Assembly (NCBI GenBank): GCA_002099365.1
Contig: MSED01000015.1
Location: 2,108,001-2,172,000 of the forward strand
From: Phialophora verrucosa
Lineage: Eukaryota; Ascomycota; Eurotiomycetes; Chaetothyriales; Herpotrichiellaceae
Length of the DNA stretch: 64,000 nucleotides
Direction of reading: 5' to 3'
Shown: positions 1 to 11,711 of the stretch, one piece after another
Numbering within the stretch: the stretch's first letter is position 1
Layout: each line of letters opens with the position of its first letter
Translations under genes and position numbers: made by a program
The notes under the pieces: generated by a model
Seen by the model: only the letters and a program-made list of their open reading frames with translations
Databases searched by the model: none
What the model was told of the DNA's origin: nothing

Positions 1-625
1 GGCTTGGCGCTTGACCTTGCCCATCTATTCACGTCAGGACCCGGTATCTCCTGCCAGAGCATCAATGGACGCATTCGACTGCCAGTGCATCTTAAGCCAG
101 TCTTCCGGGCCCGCGTACCGACAAGGTTCGTGTCTCGGGCCAGGCGAAAATTTTATCCACTACGGAGGATCAACTCGTCGGAATGGTGCATTTGTTTTAG
201 TACACTCTCAGAATTGCTCGGAACTGCTCAGTACGCTGTAGGTGGCGTGTAGTGCGTTTTCTTACTCCAGTTGATCTACCATTTGGTCCCTCAAGTGCCG
301 CCTAAACTGGCTTGCCATACAAGCGGAACAACTGCTTCGCTTTACACGAGGAACTCCCATCATCGTCGTTTTGAACAGCCGTCGAAAACCCCAAGTATAG
401 CAATCCCGAGCAAGACTTGGTCTAAAAGTTCTAGTTCGTAGAGAATACAAGAATGATCTTAAGCGTGTCCGTGAAAGCAGGTTCTGTTACTGCCACCCAT
501 TGCCCCCATCAGGCATTGCCGACACATCAATCCATCCCACCTAACGCCTCGCAATGCGATCAAGTTTGTCTTTCGTCCGTGGAGCCGGTGGAGAAGGCGA
601 AAGATCCGAGAAGTAAATTCTTCAC
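1..625. other. No gene recognised (left edge)
   Basis: Only short overlapping reading frames occur here and none resembles a known family. The right part is the 3' flank of the GDP-mannose transporter gene that ends at 626. The stretch is probably intergenic or UTR. Confidence 0.5.
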
Positions 626-1946
626 TCATCCCTTCAGGCTGTCCCGGTTGCTCTGGCTGCTAGCGCTCATCGTGTTGGAGGTGGGAAGGATTGTTTTTGG
701 CTTCGAAGACTCTCGAACTTTGGCCAAAGCATAGACGATACCACTGACAAATCCAACGAAAATGGCGGAAACGCTCGGGATGGTGACTGGGGCATCGAAG
801 AAGATCAGGCCAGACACTGCAATGGGCAGTTTATTCAACGCGCCGACCATTGAATAAGTGGTGGATGATGTGGCTCGCACACACCAGGCTGAGGTGTAAG
901 AAATAAAGATGGAGGATAAGCCAGTAAAGATCATGGCCCCAATAATTGCGTTTCTCGCGTCGATGGGGAAGTTCTTTGCAATGTTAATGGACGACCAGTC
1001 TTCAACGAGCAAGGAAGAGACTAGGAGAATGGGGATGGTGAGGAGGTTGTTGTAGAACATAGCTAAGGAATTAGCCTCGTGCTTCCCAATGTAATTCTTG
1101 TGCACTCACTGTCAAAGTCCTTGAAGTTGGTAAGCTTGATCCGCTTGCGCATTCCCAACACATATGCGGCAGTAGACAAGCAGTTGGCAAGCATCCAGAT
1201 ATATCCTGAGTTTAGCGTCGCCAATTGTGCCGTAGAAGCAGCGCTCGCAGAGCTGTGGGATTCCAAGGCATGCTTGATGTCGGCCCAGGCGGCAATGACG
1301 GAGCTGAAAACCATCAAGCCAAAGGAGAAGAGCGCCATGGACGAGACGGAGCCGCCAAACCATAGAACTTCACCGTAGGCGATGAGAATTATGGTCAAGT
1401 TCTTGAAGATAGTGTACACAGGGATCGACAGGTAGCGTAGGGCTTTTGTGCTGGTATAGATCATCCCGATCAAAAGGAGGGAGATGGGAAACCCTGGCCT
1501 TCGTTAGCCGATGTACCCACATTCGCGATTGCCTCCTTTTCATACATTTCTTTGCCTCGTCTGTCTTGAAATCTCGGAAGGTAATAATGCCCGCGGTTTT
1601 GCAGGACTGAATCGCCACAACACAAACGATCGACTGTGGTACGACACGTCAGTCAGAAGTTGAGAAATAGGCAGAGATCCTCGTCTCAACGTACCTGGAC
1701 TGCTAGAAGGAAGAAATTCAAGTTGTAGTCGGGAAACGAGAGAATGTATTTGTTGGCAACGGTCATTAAAATCGATGAAGCGCAGTAGCTGATGACAGGC
1801 AAGATGGGGTTGTTCTGCCAATGTGATGAAGGCGGATTATATCTCGGAATTGACGGTTGAGGAGCGTGAGCGAAGGTCCTGCCCTGCTTCTCGCCGAGTT
1901 CCATCTCGTTCCCTTCGAGGAATCTCTTCTTTTCCTCTTCAGCCAT
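626..1946 (-). CDS. VRG4: GDP-mannose transporter, Golgi (Vrg4/GmtA type)
   Basis: Antiporter that brings GDP-mannose into the Golgi lumen in exchange for GMP and so feeds mannosylation of proteins and wall polymers. Exons (minus strand): 1695-1946, 1546-1633, 1110-1493, 626-1062. The three introns of 47-61 nt keep frame and give 386 residues, a normal length for the family. The N-terminal ~45 residues are hydrophilic, followed by about ten hydrophobic helices. The nucleotide-sugar motif GALNK is present in the C-terminal third (GALNKLPIAVSG), as is the FFLLAVQSIVC region built across the first splice junction. The start ATG at 1946 is the first in frame. The family is recognised from motifs; the substrate is inferred from GALNK. 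Confidence 0.92.
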
Positions 1947-3018
1947 CTCTGCAGGTGGTGACTCGGACAGTCTCGACTATGGAGCACAATGGCTGCGGGC
2001 GAGTCGGAACGAACGTGGAGGCTGCAAACGAAGGCGCGCAAGACTCTGTGTAAAGGCGAAGAAGTAGAAGTGGCCGAAAAGTGAATGAGCAATGGAATAC
2101 GAAAATGCCAGGGTGTTGAAGGTGGGTGCAAGTTTTGGTGGACGTTGGGATTTAATTGCACCGCCTGGAAAGGGGACAGAAAAAGGGGACAGCGACGCGC
2201 AACGTGAAGGTTTCGCAGCTCCGAAGTGGCTGCATTTCCCTTTGGTGGCTGACGTGCGTCCATCAGGCCCTATGCGGCGCCGATTGGCAAGGCCAGGGGC
2301 CCCAATTGATGCCTGCGGTATGCCTGGAGAGCCACAGCCCAGCCAAGCCTGCTCACTCATTTACCACTAGTGACCCGCCATATAATTTCCGATATCTTCG
2401 CCTTGTCCCTTTTCCTGTGTTGCAAGATCCGTATTGCTATTTCGCTTGTCAAAGTTTGACCATGACTTCGGAAGTTTCAAGATCGCAATTGTTCGGTAAA
2501 GTGGCTGATCGCCAGTGCGATTCTATCCTAAGCCCAACAAGGAGTAAACCACTTTTCCAGTCCTTCGACAACAGAGAGACCCGCCGACTGGGATCCACCT
2601 GGATAGACTAGCATTAAAGCGTGCCCTTAACCGTAGCCGACAACAGCATAGAACAGTACCAACTGAACCTTTTCCTCCATGACTAAGTAGTGAACGCTCC
2701 CGTTCGTTTAAAATGATTTCGCGACTCCTCGCCATGACATCGATTCACGGCGCCGTAGGCGGCCAGGGCAATGCCTGAGCATTCATCGTTGCGGACCGGA
2801 GTGACGGGTGCTCGATTGTTGACCACCCGACTATGGCTGTTCCCAGCAGAAGCTGCGCCGGATGATTGAGACGTAAGAGGACTTCCAGAGCTCGTGAAGA
2901 GTATTGCTCATTTGATGACTCTCGCCGGCGGGAGAACAGCTTGCAAATCGGGTTTGAGTCGGATCTGACCTTGAGACCTGACACAGATTCAGAGAGGCGG
3001 ACGGTCGTCAGAGATGCA
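1947..3018. other. Intergenic region, upstream of the GDP-mannose transporter
   Basis: Probable promoter of the GDP-mannose transporter (reading left) and 3' region of the Plp1 gene (ending at 3019). Reading frames of up to about 165 codons are present, but they are compositionally odd and overlap each other on both strands. I see no conserved protein motif. Confidence 0.45.
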
Positions 3019-3708
3019 TCAGTCCCACTCGTCGTCCTCGTCTTCCACCGTTTGTTTGCGATCACGGATGCCTCGTCGAGCAGCTTTCCGTCGATCGGGC
3101 GCATCGTCGTCCTCATTGCTCTCGTCGTCGTCATGTCCCAATATAAGCCTCTTGCTCACAACCGTCCAGTCAACTATTGCCTCCTCAAGAGCTCTGGTAA
3201 CTTCCACATTACCCTCCTTACCATCCCAGCACAAACCTTCGAACCCGGTGATTCTACCCTTAACAACACCCTTCGCGAAACCAATGACACAAGGTAGTAC
3301 TCGTACACCCAGCTTCTCAACCACAAAAGGCGCGTGGTTGACATTGATTCTCGCAAAGGCAACGTCTCCGTCAGCGTACTCTGCATGCCTTTTTGCAATC
3401 GTTTCACAGTGGGAGTCCATCGTGCTGCATCTTGCAAAATCCGGGTGAAAGAAGTGAAGGACCGCCCGCTCATGCTCGGTCGTGAAACTGAGAACCCCGT
3501 CGTCGCTCGTCAAGGTCACGTAGGCCTCCTTGGCTGGATTGGATGCAGTGGTAGTGGCCGCACTGTTGATTTCTTGCATGCGCTGAGCGCGATATGAAGT
3601 GTCATCTTCTTCCTCGAGAGATGCTAAGATTGCATCGGCGTCCTCTTCTTCGGCATTGGTTTGCGGCTCGGGGGCGCCATGTTCACTCATGCCGTTTCCC
3701 AGCCCCAT
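3019..3708 (-). CDS. PLP1: Phosducin-like thioredoxin-fold protein (Plp1/TXNDC9)
   Basis: Cytosolic phosducin-like protein; relatives act with the CCT/TRiC chaperonin in folding tubulin and actin. The single exon encodes 229 residues from the ATG at 3708. The N-terminus is acidic (EEEDADAILASLEEEDD), the central domain is thioredoxin-like (AVLHFFHPDFARC, then INVNHAPFVVEKLGVRVLPCV), and the tail is acidic and basic, ending in EDEDDEWD. A dithiol CxxC active site is absent, as usual in this family. The frame stays open upstream of 3708 only through non-ATG codons. An AG-like acceptor (TTGCAG) just upstream of the ATG leaves open a small additional 5' exon. The gene is divergent from RPL25 over 327 bp. 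Confidence 0.88.
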   Translation of the reverse strand: MGLGNGMSEHGAPEPQTNAEEEDADAILASLEEEDDTSYRAQRMQEINSAATTTASNPAKEAYVTLTSDDGVLSFTTEHERAVLHFFHPDFARCSTMDSHCETIAKRHAEYADGDVAFARINVNHAPFVVEKLGVRVLPCVIGFAKGVVKGRITGFEGLCWDGKEGNVEVTRALEEAIVDWTVVSKRLILGHDDDESNEDDDAPDRRKAARRGIRDRKQTVEDEDDEWD

Positions 3709-4035
3709 ATTGGACTGCAATTGAGAATGATAGATTTAAAGGACTTCAGGAAGAGCTTGCCATCGTCCTGGGCTCAAGCATTTAAAGCTTGCATGAAGAG
3801 ATAAGCAAATGTCTCCCAATGTCAGTACTCTGTATGAATTCTCTAACCTTGTCAGGCAGTCGACAACTTGCGTCTCACGGTAAAAATGTCTCACCGGAGG
3901 GGGGCTTGGCAAAACCAAATCTTGGCATTGTGGAGCCCACATTCGTCGCTCTGCCGGAACTGCGACTTTCGAGGCAGGCCAACTTTTCAGACGACCAACT
4001 TCAACGCCAGTCCTCTCAATCGCAAGACAGCAGGG
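3709..4035. promoter_or_regulatory. Shared bidirectional promoter, PLP1 and RPL25
   Basis: The 327 bp separate the start codons of two divergent genes. Both must carry their promoter and 5' UTR here. No clear TATA box is seen. Confidence 0.5.
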
Positions 4036-4762
4036 ATGGCACCACCAACTCAAAAGCCGAAAGGTACGACAGTCCCGTTTGCTTTACAGATCACAGTGCA
4101 AGGGGAAGCAGAGTCCGGGGCGACATGTTCAGAGTCTCAATTCTCACTGCCCAATTGCTTGGACTCACGAGCGGCGGACTGATCTCTTTCCCTCGAGTGG
4201 TCGAGTCATTCTTGTTGAAATACACGCTGACTTTTCCCTTGAATAGGCGGCAACTCGAAGCCCAAGAAGCCGAGTGCCAAAGCCAACCAGGCCGCAAAAG
4301 CCACCCTCAGAGGCGTAGGTGCTTTCCCGAAGTCGACAAAACTCACTTCAGCGCACAAGTTCGACTAACGGTAAAGAACAGGTCAACACCCAGAAGGCGC
4401 GCAAAATCCGCACATCCACCACATTCCACAGACCCAAGACGCTCGTCCTCTCCCGATCACCAAAGTACCCGCGCAAGTCCATCCCTCATGAGACACGACT
4501 CGACCATCACAAGGTGCTCATCCACCCGTTGAACACGGAGAGTGCGATGAAGAAGATTGAAGAGCACAACACGCTGGTTTTCATCGTGGACGTCAAGGCC
4601 AACAAGCCGCAGATCAAGGCGGCGCTGAAGAAGCTCTACGATGTGGACACCGTCAAGATCAACACCCTCATCAGACCGGACGGCACGAAGAAGGCGTTTG
4701 CGAGGTTAACGACGGATGTGGATGCGCTGGACATTGCCGCTACGAAGTTGTCGATCGTGTAG
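4036..4762 (+). CDS. RPL25: 60S ribosomal protein uL23 (L25/L23a)
   Basis: Large-subunit protein at the polypeptide exit tunnel and docking site for SRP and chaperones. Exons: 4036-4063, 4247-4314, 4382-4762, giving 158 residues. Exon 1 encodes only MAPPTQKPK plus one base. Exon 2 holds the Lys/Ala-rich extension that acts as nuclear import signal in yeast L25. Exon 3 carries the uL23 fold (HHKVLIHPLNTESAMKKIE, VKANKPQIKAALKKLYDV, INTLIRPDGTKKAF). The first intron (183 nt) is long for this window, as often seen in ribosomal protein genes. I looked for a C/D box snoRNA in it and found no convincing boxes. High expression is expected. Confidence 0.95.
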
Positions 4763-5304
4763 AGAGGGAACCTTGTTCGCATGGTGGAGGTCGAGTGAGG
4801 AGTGACCGAGAGCGTTTGATTGCGTTGGGGCCATCGAAAAGCAATGCTTGCCGCGCAAAGAGAGAAGAAGAAAAATTCCATGAGCGCGGCTCTGGCGCGG
4901 ACAGGACCCCAATCTCGACATACAGTAGAAGAGTCGAGCAGAGAGAGCCACGCTTGAGATTCCAGAGGGACCTCATCTCACTCTACATAACGAGCAGAAA
5001 TCCCATCATCAGATCTTTTCTCCGGCATGAAAGTTTCCCAACGCCAATGGGGTTCTGTGCTGTTCATACAATTGAGCAAAGAGCCAGAATTCCGACTAGA
5101 CTGCCTTACAACTCTTCCTGACCCAGCCTGCATATCTATTGGAAAAATGCAACTGCCGGCTTTGGATGTGTCCTATTATTCCGAAGACCTTCCCTACTTT
5201 ATGCATTTATTGTCTCCCCAGCTTTTGTACACTGTTCCGCGCATTTTCTTGTCTCTTGCAAACGAACTCAAACCACGGTTGACACTGAGTGACACCGAGC
5301 ATGG
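4763..5304. other. Intergenic, 3' flanks of RPL25 and TIM8
   Basis: This is the convergent 3' space between the RPL25 stop and the TIM8 stop. One frame of about 200 codons runs through but is antisense to TIM8 for most of its length, and no family is recognised. Confidence 0.5.
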
Positions 5305-5672
5305 TTACTGCTGCTGCCTCAACGCCTCCAGATGCTTCAGGATGACGAGGTTCGAATCAAACAGCCGGTTCACGCAGTTTGTCATGCAACTCTCCTCCTT
5401 TCCAGCCAGTTTCCCCGACGATATCGAGCCCGTGATGCACTTCTTGAAGCACATTTCTGTCAATTCGTGGATTTCTAAAGCACCCAACGAAGAATCGATT
5501 AGCACGTCATCTTGGAAAACGGATTTCGATTTGGTGGAAGAAGGGCATTCCTACGTTTCTGGACTTGAGCTTTCTGAGTTTCGCCCTGGAGGAAGATTTG
5601 GAGTTCGCGCTTTTCGCGGTCGGAGAGCCGGTTGATGTCCTCAGGGTTGATGTTGATCTCGCCGTCATCCAT
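5305..5672 (-). CDS. TIM8: Mitochondrial intermembrane space chaperone Tim8
   Basis: Small TIM protein that forms a hexamer with Tim13 and escorts hydrophobic precursors across the intermembrane space. Exons: 5555-5672 and 5305-5474, joined across an 80 nt intron (GTAGGA...CTAAT...TTTAG), give 95 residues, the usual size. The twin CX3C signature is complete: CFKKC (Cys48, Cys52), 16 residues, then CMTNC (Cys69, Cys73). Upstream is the Tim8-typical stretch DINRLSDREKREL, which separates it from Tim9, Tim10 and Tim13. The start is set at the ATG of MDDGEI; the longer frame upstream begins with a non-ATG codon. Confidence 0.92.
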
Positions 5673-6809
5673 GATGTTCGAGATGTCCGGTGATGGCGGA
5701 TAAGGGCTGGATAGTTGTGGATTCGGAGGTGTTTTGGGTACGTCTTCAGTAGTTGGGAGCAATGAGCTTGGTGGTGCTGGTGCAAGACTCGTTCAACTTC
5801 TGGCAGAGCGCATGGCTTTGTCGGCGACTTGGACCCACGCGCCGCCGCCAAGATCTGAAAAACATCGGAGCGGGCATTGCAGATTGAACTCTTCAGCCCT
5901 CTTATACTATGTAGCACACAGTGCGTCCTAACTTACATCGAGCTGCCTTTGCCGCGGAGCGATAAATATGTGCTGGAGGGAGAAGGCTCAGACTCCAGTC
6001 ACTGCGTATTGCGGAACCGCCGATTGAGTATCTGAGACATGGTAGAATGCTTCCCAGACTGCCTGAATACTGTGACCCGACAAGTCCATGTGGACATGAA
6101 GCTCCCGACGCAGGCATAACGTTGCTTGGGGCTGGAATGCTCACTCCTCGCTTTGGTCATCAAAGGCCCATGCCTCTCCAACGTCTGTCTCACGGATTCT
6201 GACTCGGCAAATGCAAGGGCTCGCTCTCTTCATCTCGGTGTCGAGTCCTCGGGGTCACGCAGCATGGGTATGAGATTGAAAAAAGTCAGTTGTCACAACC
6301 TTCGCTCGCACCTTCATAGTGCTTTAGAGCCGTAGCAGGGTAAGGGAATCCGAGCAACGACTTCGGAGCTACAAGATATGAGGATGGAAAGCTGGAATTT
6401 CCACCTGATCGAAGTGAGGCAGTCGTTATTCCAGGTGGTGTTCCGTGCAAATGCTCTTTCCGGTGAAGATAGCACGGCGTGGAGGTATATTGTCCAATAT
6501 AATGACGGTGCTATCGACCCTCCAGAGAATGTGTGCTCAAGTACTGCATGTCTTGCAACCGCAGCACAGCTCTAACACACGAAATGGAAGCGGAGACATG
6601 GACGGGTTTTAGGCTCTTCACTTCGATGCTGGAACAGGTATTGTCCGAATCCACAGAAACCGCCTCTTACTATCGTCCGCCACGAGCATCACCCTCCATC
6701 CTCCGTCTGCCTATCACCTGCACAACCCCGGCCACACGTCCGGATGTGCCGCGTCATATGCTCTGCAGAGACGTACAGTCCTGGAGAGCGTAGCGGGACA
6801 TAGGCTCGC
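5673..6809. other. Intergenic, TIM8 to ZIP transporter
   Basis: About 1.1 kb with only small overlapping frames. It should contain the TIM8 promoter (right of 5672) and the 3' UTR of the ZIP transporter (left of 6810). No gene is seen. Confidence 0.45.
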
Positions 6810-8414
6810 TCAAGCAAATGCACCAACTACAGACATTCCGGCGGCTATTTGAGGAAAGGGTCAGCCCTAATATCGACCTCAGCGAAGCGGCTGTTCGAAC
6901 GACTTACCTCCAAGCAGAACGTAGATAAACGCCATGACCTTGTCGTTCTTCGTCATGGTCAGTTGAGCTTCTTCAGAGAGAAAGTCCTCCGCCAGCAGAT
7001 CGACCGTCGCTGCATATATCAGGAGACCCGAGGAACTTTGCAACGATCAGCAGTCTGCATCCATATCACACAGGGGCGCGCGGTCTTACAAGGCATTAAA
7101 CGCGCCAACCAGGATCAACGCAAAAGCACTGGAAGGATCATACGAGTTGCGAGTCAGCAGTCCGATGGCCTGTCCGATCGGGCAGGTGAGTCCGAACGCA
7201 ACAACCAGGATCCAGGGCCGGATGGCCTTTGTCGGGTACGGCACTGCCGCGATGCGGGATCCAAGACCGAGGCCTTCGAAGAACTGATGGAACAAGATGG
7301 CGATCAAAAGGACCAGAAAGCCGTCACTCGTGATGGAGATGGTCATGCCGACGAAGACGGAGTGGAACAGAATACCACCTTCGAGGAGCGTGATGTTTAG
7401 GTTCATGCGGCGAAGAGTCGCCTCGTCGGCGAGTGACTCCGAGTCGGACTCGATGATCGACGAGCGGTCGTCAAACGATGATGTCTCGGCAGGCAGGGCT
7501 GCACCGCGAGGAGTGACTGCCAGGACCATTGCCTTGAGCTCCTCTCGTTGTCGGATGTATTGGGCATAGAAGACCTGGAACCAAGAAGGCGTGTCGGCGA
7601 GGTTGTCGTATTGTTTCATCTCCTCGCGGGATCCCGACGCAACTCCGTAGCTACTGCACGGAGTTTTGTTAGCCAGGCGGTGCTTCCGTCCGCACAGCGG
7701 CTGGGTCAACGTACTGGGTATAAGCGTGGGGCTTTTCGTAGTCGGCATATTCAAGGTGCTCTCCGCTTCGAGGGGCAGTTCCATTTGAGGGAAGGGTGTG
7801 ATGGGAGACGACGCCGGGTCGGGCTCCTTCATGTGCCAAAGCCACCGTGCCGTGGCCCATGGGCCCGCCGTGAGAGTGGCCGCCAACCTTGGCCTTGAGG
7901 TACATCTCGATGGTGAATAGAGCGAGAAGCGCGGCCATCATGATGACCCCAGGCATGGCTGGATACTGTTCGGTCAAGAGAGGTGGCAGACACGGGTCGG
8001 TCAGGGAAGCGAATGCCGTAGGAACAAGCTATACCCCTAGGTTAGTTTGAGCTCGTGTGTGGGAAGGCAAAGATCGTACGTGAACGAATGCTGTAGCAAC
8101 CAAGACGCCTGTCCCGAAATGTTTGCAGAAGAAGAGGATGCCAGGCGGGATCTTCATCCTTCGAATCCTCTTTCCTGCCACCGGGAAGCCAGCTCCTGTC
8201 CTTGATATGAGTCTTCTGGTATGGCGGTCAAGTGATAGGGTTGGGCACCTCCGATGCTGAAAGCGAAGACCATGACTAGTTCGCGGCCGTCAGTCTCTTC
8301 CGTCTCCAACATGGGATCACCGAGGCTCAACTAACAGACAGCAGCAATATGAAGAGGCAGGTCGTAATCATCCTCGTTCAGTCCTCCTGCACCACACTTT
8401 GGCCGTTCCGACAT
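6810..8414 (-). CDS. ZIP-family zinc transporter (Zrt1/Zrt2 type)
   Basis: Plasma-membrane or vacuolar Zn2+ importer of the ZIP family. Seven exons: 8336-8414, 8249-8275, 8080-8195, 7715-8028, 7090-7653, 6908-7035, 6810-6844. Introns are 51-63 nt and the sum is 420 residues in frame. The N-terminus reads DEDDYDLPLHIAAV-like, then KHFGTGVLVATAFVH and PTAFASLTDPCLPPL as in Zrt proteins. A His-rich loop (GGHSHGGPMGHG) lies before a long cytoplasmic loop. The metal-binding helices are HSVFVGMTISI and HQFFEGLGLGSRI. The protein ends VLLGAAGMSVVGAFA, the family C-terminus. Exon 2 is only 27 nt. Expression in zinc limitation is known for the family, but no zinc-responsive site was identified here. 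Confidence 0.92.
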
Positions 8415-10022
8415 TTTGACAAATGGCCGCCAGGCCTTTCAGCGAGAGAAGCGAGAGAGAGAAAAAAGAAGAGCAAAGTCCAGCCTCGCGAGAGAACAGA
8501 ATGGCGACTGCGATAGAGCTACCAGAGCCTGAAGGAACATATCTCCCCGAAAAGCAAGGCACTCAAGCTTTTCTATAGACATCCAAAGTGGTGCTAAGCA
8601 GCATCGCATCCCATTCGGTCTTCCCCATGATCGATACCCAGATGTCCGTGACCTCGCTCTGGATTGTCTCATAGCATTAGCAGCTAACGGTCACCAGTAC
8701 GGGGCATCAACAAGCGAGGCCCCGGGGGATAGCGGAATGGACCTGTACTACCTTTTCTGATGCCTTCAGCTGGATGGATTGGTTGTTTGGAACACAAATC
8801 CCCCAGTCCGTGCAGCACTGTGGGTCATGAAGATCCATATGAGGTCCTCGTACGCACGACCTCGCCAGTTCCAGATCGAGAAGGCAGGAGTCGGGCGACT
8901 CGACCATGGTATACTTCGGCCGTATCAACCAATTCAACGATCCTCGATAGTTATTCACACTACCAGTAGTTTCCCGCTGCTGAGCATGCTGTCGCCTGCC
9001 TGCATTGACGAGTCGTCGAGCTACAAATCTGACGCAGTGACAAGCGAAGAACTCGCGGGAAACCTGTCGGCCGCTATTGCCAAGCAAACGGTACCAGTTC
9101 ACGATTCAGGATTTGATATCGATGCTGCCTGATCCGATACGTGCACGCATCTAGATCTTGGAGCTGATGTTGATTTCTCGGCGAGCAGACAGGGGAGGGC
9201 AAGGCTTGGCTTCAGCCTCACGCGATATGATTGGTCCACAGAGAACCGCATACTCATTCCCCCCACTCGATACCCCCCCTCCCGCCTTCTGAAGCTGACA
9301 CTGAAGCTGTTCCCGCTTATCTTCCAAACGGCCCATATCCTCTTTCCCACCTCAAAGTCAGACAAGTTACTCCGTACCCGGTAGATGATCTCTTCCAGTT
9401 CTTCTCCCCCGGCTTGGCGTGTGCTTCAATCGTGACAAGCAACATCCCCAAGCCCCCCTCCGTCAATCACTGTCTCCACTGGCTCAACTGCCATTGCAAA
9501 CCCCAGAAACTTCAGACAATACCAAGAACTTCCTGCCTCGACGGAGGAAACCAAGACTTCAAGCGAGCTACTAATACGGACTACCCACGTCCCAATCTGT
9601 CACTCTGGTACCCAACCCAGTTAGGGCTCTAACTCGAAGCACCTGTGTCACAAACAGCCAAGAGCTGAATACGTATACCGTTCATGCATCTCGTTGCCGC
9701 CATGATGCTCTGAAATCTCTCTGTTACAGTTTGTGCTATGCTGAGGTTGCCAAATATTATGTCTCGGGCGGGGAGTGGCGAGAAACATTCCTGTAACCTG
9801 CCTCACACGGTCTCAGACCGCTGCAGCTGAAATGGCCGTTCAATGACAAGTGATATATTTCTCAGAGCAGATAGATAACGGTGCATATCTATGCGCCAGA
9901 AAGGCTGCAAGACCATACCAGACCATAGGCTATGTTGAGTAGCAATGGTCATCTCTGCTATCCAGGAACACCATCACGAGTAATACCAGTCCAGTACCAG
10001 CAACAGCACAATCAAGGCATCC
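8415..10022. other. Gene-poor interval, 1.6 kb
   Basis: No recognised gene. Frames of 117-133 codons occur (for example 9231-9632, plus) but they start at non-ATG codons or lack any family resemblance. The left end should hold the ZIP promoter and the right end the 3' UTR of the P450. Confidence 0.45.
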
Positions 10023-11711
10023 TCACTGCCTGCGACCGAGCACCTTGAATCTAATGCCCTTAGACTGTGGCGTCGGCAGTCCGACCACACAGTCCCGTAC
10101 TACATCGACGTCCCGCTCCCTGACGACATCGTCATCCAAGACGAGCTCGAATCGTCGGAGCAGCGCCGCGGTCGCGAGATGCATCTGTACATACGCCAGA
10201 CTAGATTAATATTTCCGACTAGGTCAGTATTTTGACAACGCATTTTAAAAGCGACAGGACGTCCACACTCACTTGGATCCAATACATGCTCGCGTCCCCC
10301 GTGAAAACGGCGCGTAATACTTCAATAACCGCTGCACCTTCTCGCTCGCCTGTAACCACCGTTCTGGATGAAAGTTCGCGGCGTCGAAGAAGATTGTTTC
10401 GTCGGCATGCAGCGTGCACAGGCTCATGCTCACCGGTGTGCCTGGTGGAATCGCCCAGTCATGGTAGTACAGCCATTCCTCTGGTTCTTGGAACGCGAGA
10501 CGCTCAGTGAACAGACATCCGATGCGGAGGGATTCTTTCATGCATGCTTCGAAGATCGGGAGATGTTCCAGGTCGTGCGAGCTGGCGAGTTTCGTCGGAT
10601 CCGGCATGACCGCGTCGAGTTCTTCGCGGACTTTGGCAAGCCATTCGGGATTGGCGTGGATGTGGTAGAGCAGGTTAGACAGTGCCACGCCTGTGGTGAA
10701 GCCTCCAGCAAAGACCATCCCGTACGCTTCCTCTGTGAGTCGCCACTGAGTCTTGTCCTCCGGCGGAAGGACCTGGCTGTCAAGGATGTCGTGGAAGATC
10801 GTCCGGCGGTTCTTCTCCGCGACTTCTATGTCCACCAGCTCTCCGCTCGGCGTCTCAAGCCCGGTGTCGCTCGGATCCTGGCCCCGCTTCTCTCTCTCCT
10901 CCCTCTCCCTCAGAATCTTGGTGATCTTCTCTCTCACGCCGTCCTTCATGATGAGCAACTGCTCGGTATCCGGGAAGATATATCTCAACACCCACTTCGG
11001 GAGATTCTCTCTCTTCCGCACAAGCCAGCCCCAAGATCTCAGGAACGGTGAATTCGAAAACATCTCGCGGAAGAAGTTCTGCCACTCTGCTGCAAAGTCC
11101 GGCGTAGAGAGACAACCATATCGCTCGCCGAAGCAGTAATCCGTAATCACATCCAAGGTCAAGGCGCCAAAAGCGTCTTGGGCGTGGAGGATCCTTTTTT
11201 CACGCATGCATCTCTCGATTCCTTGCGACAGCAATTCGACTTTCTCAACAATACTCGGCTCAAGCTGCACGACAGTCCGCTTGGAGAAAAACCTCGTCAG
11301 GGCACCTTTCCTCGCCCTGTGCCGGTTCCTATCCCGTGTCAACTGAATCAGGCCGCTCGCATCGCCACCCTCAACGGCCTCTCTGTTGTACTTATCCCGC
11401 CGGCCCCCAGCAAAGAGATAGTCGAACCACTCGGGATCCACAACATCAAGCTCATCAGGGGCCCTCCGGATGATCGGGCCATATTTTTTGTGCAGTTCGT
11501 CTAGGTGATAAGTGTTGCTGCCGTGGTAGGGTCCCGCAAACCAGTCGTAGTAGATCTCGTACCAGTAAGTCAGCGCCGCAAGTTTGGGGCCGGGGAAGTG
11601 CCGTAACGGGTGGAAGTAAAGGCGGTAGATGGCGAGGTAGAGGATGCGGAGGGTCCAGAAGGCGAGGAGGACGAAACAGAGAAAGGTGAAGAGGCCTGTT
11701 GTATTGTCCAT
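10023..11711 (-). CDS. Cytochrome P450 monooxygenase, trichodiene oxygenase-like group
   Basis: Membrane-anchored ER P450 of 538 residues. Exons are 10273-11711 and 10023-10200, joined over a 72 nt intron placed directly after the heme-binding loop. Order: N-terminal membrane helix, Pro-rich hinge (HFPGPKLAALTYWYEIYYD), I-helix AGGFTTG, ExxR in KESLRIG, PERW-type motif FHPERW, and heme loop FSRGTRACIG with ligand Cys476. The I-helix lacks the usual acidic residue before the conserved Thr (Phe instead), see findings. The general look is that of CYP58-like fungal P450s; the substrate is unknown. The gene is divergent from an ABC transporter, which hints at a shared detoxification or metabolite role, but no other biosynthetic gene is adjacent. 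Confidence 0.9.

Noticed and set aside
4064..4246. Possible snoRNA in the first RPL25 intron
   Set aside because: The intron is long enough, but I found no convincing C and D boxes with a terminal stem.
9231..9632. 133-codon plus-strand frame in the ZIP-P450 gap
   Set aside because: It starts at a non-ATG codon, is Pro/Ser/Thr-rich without domain-like pattern and has no neighbouring exon that extends it.
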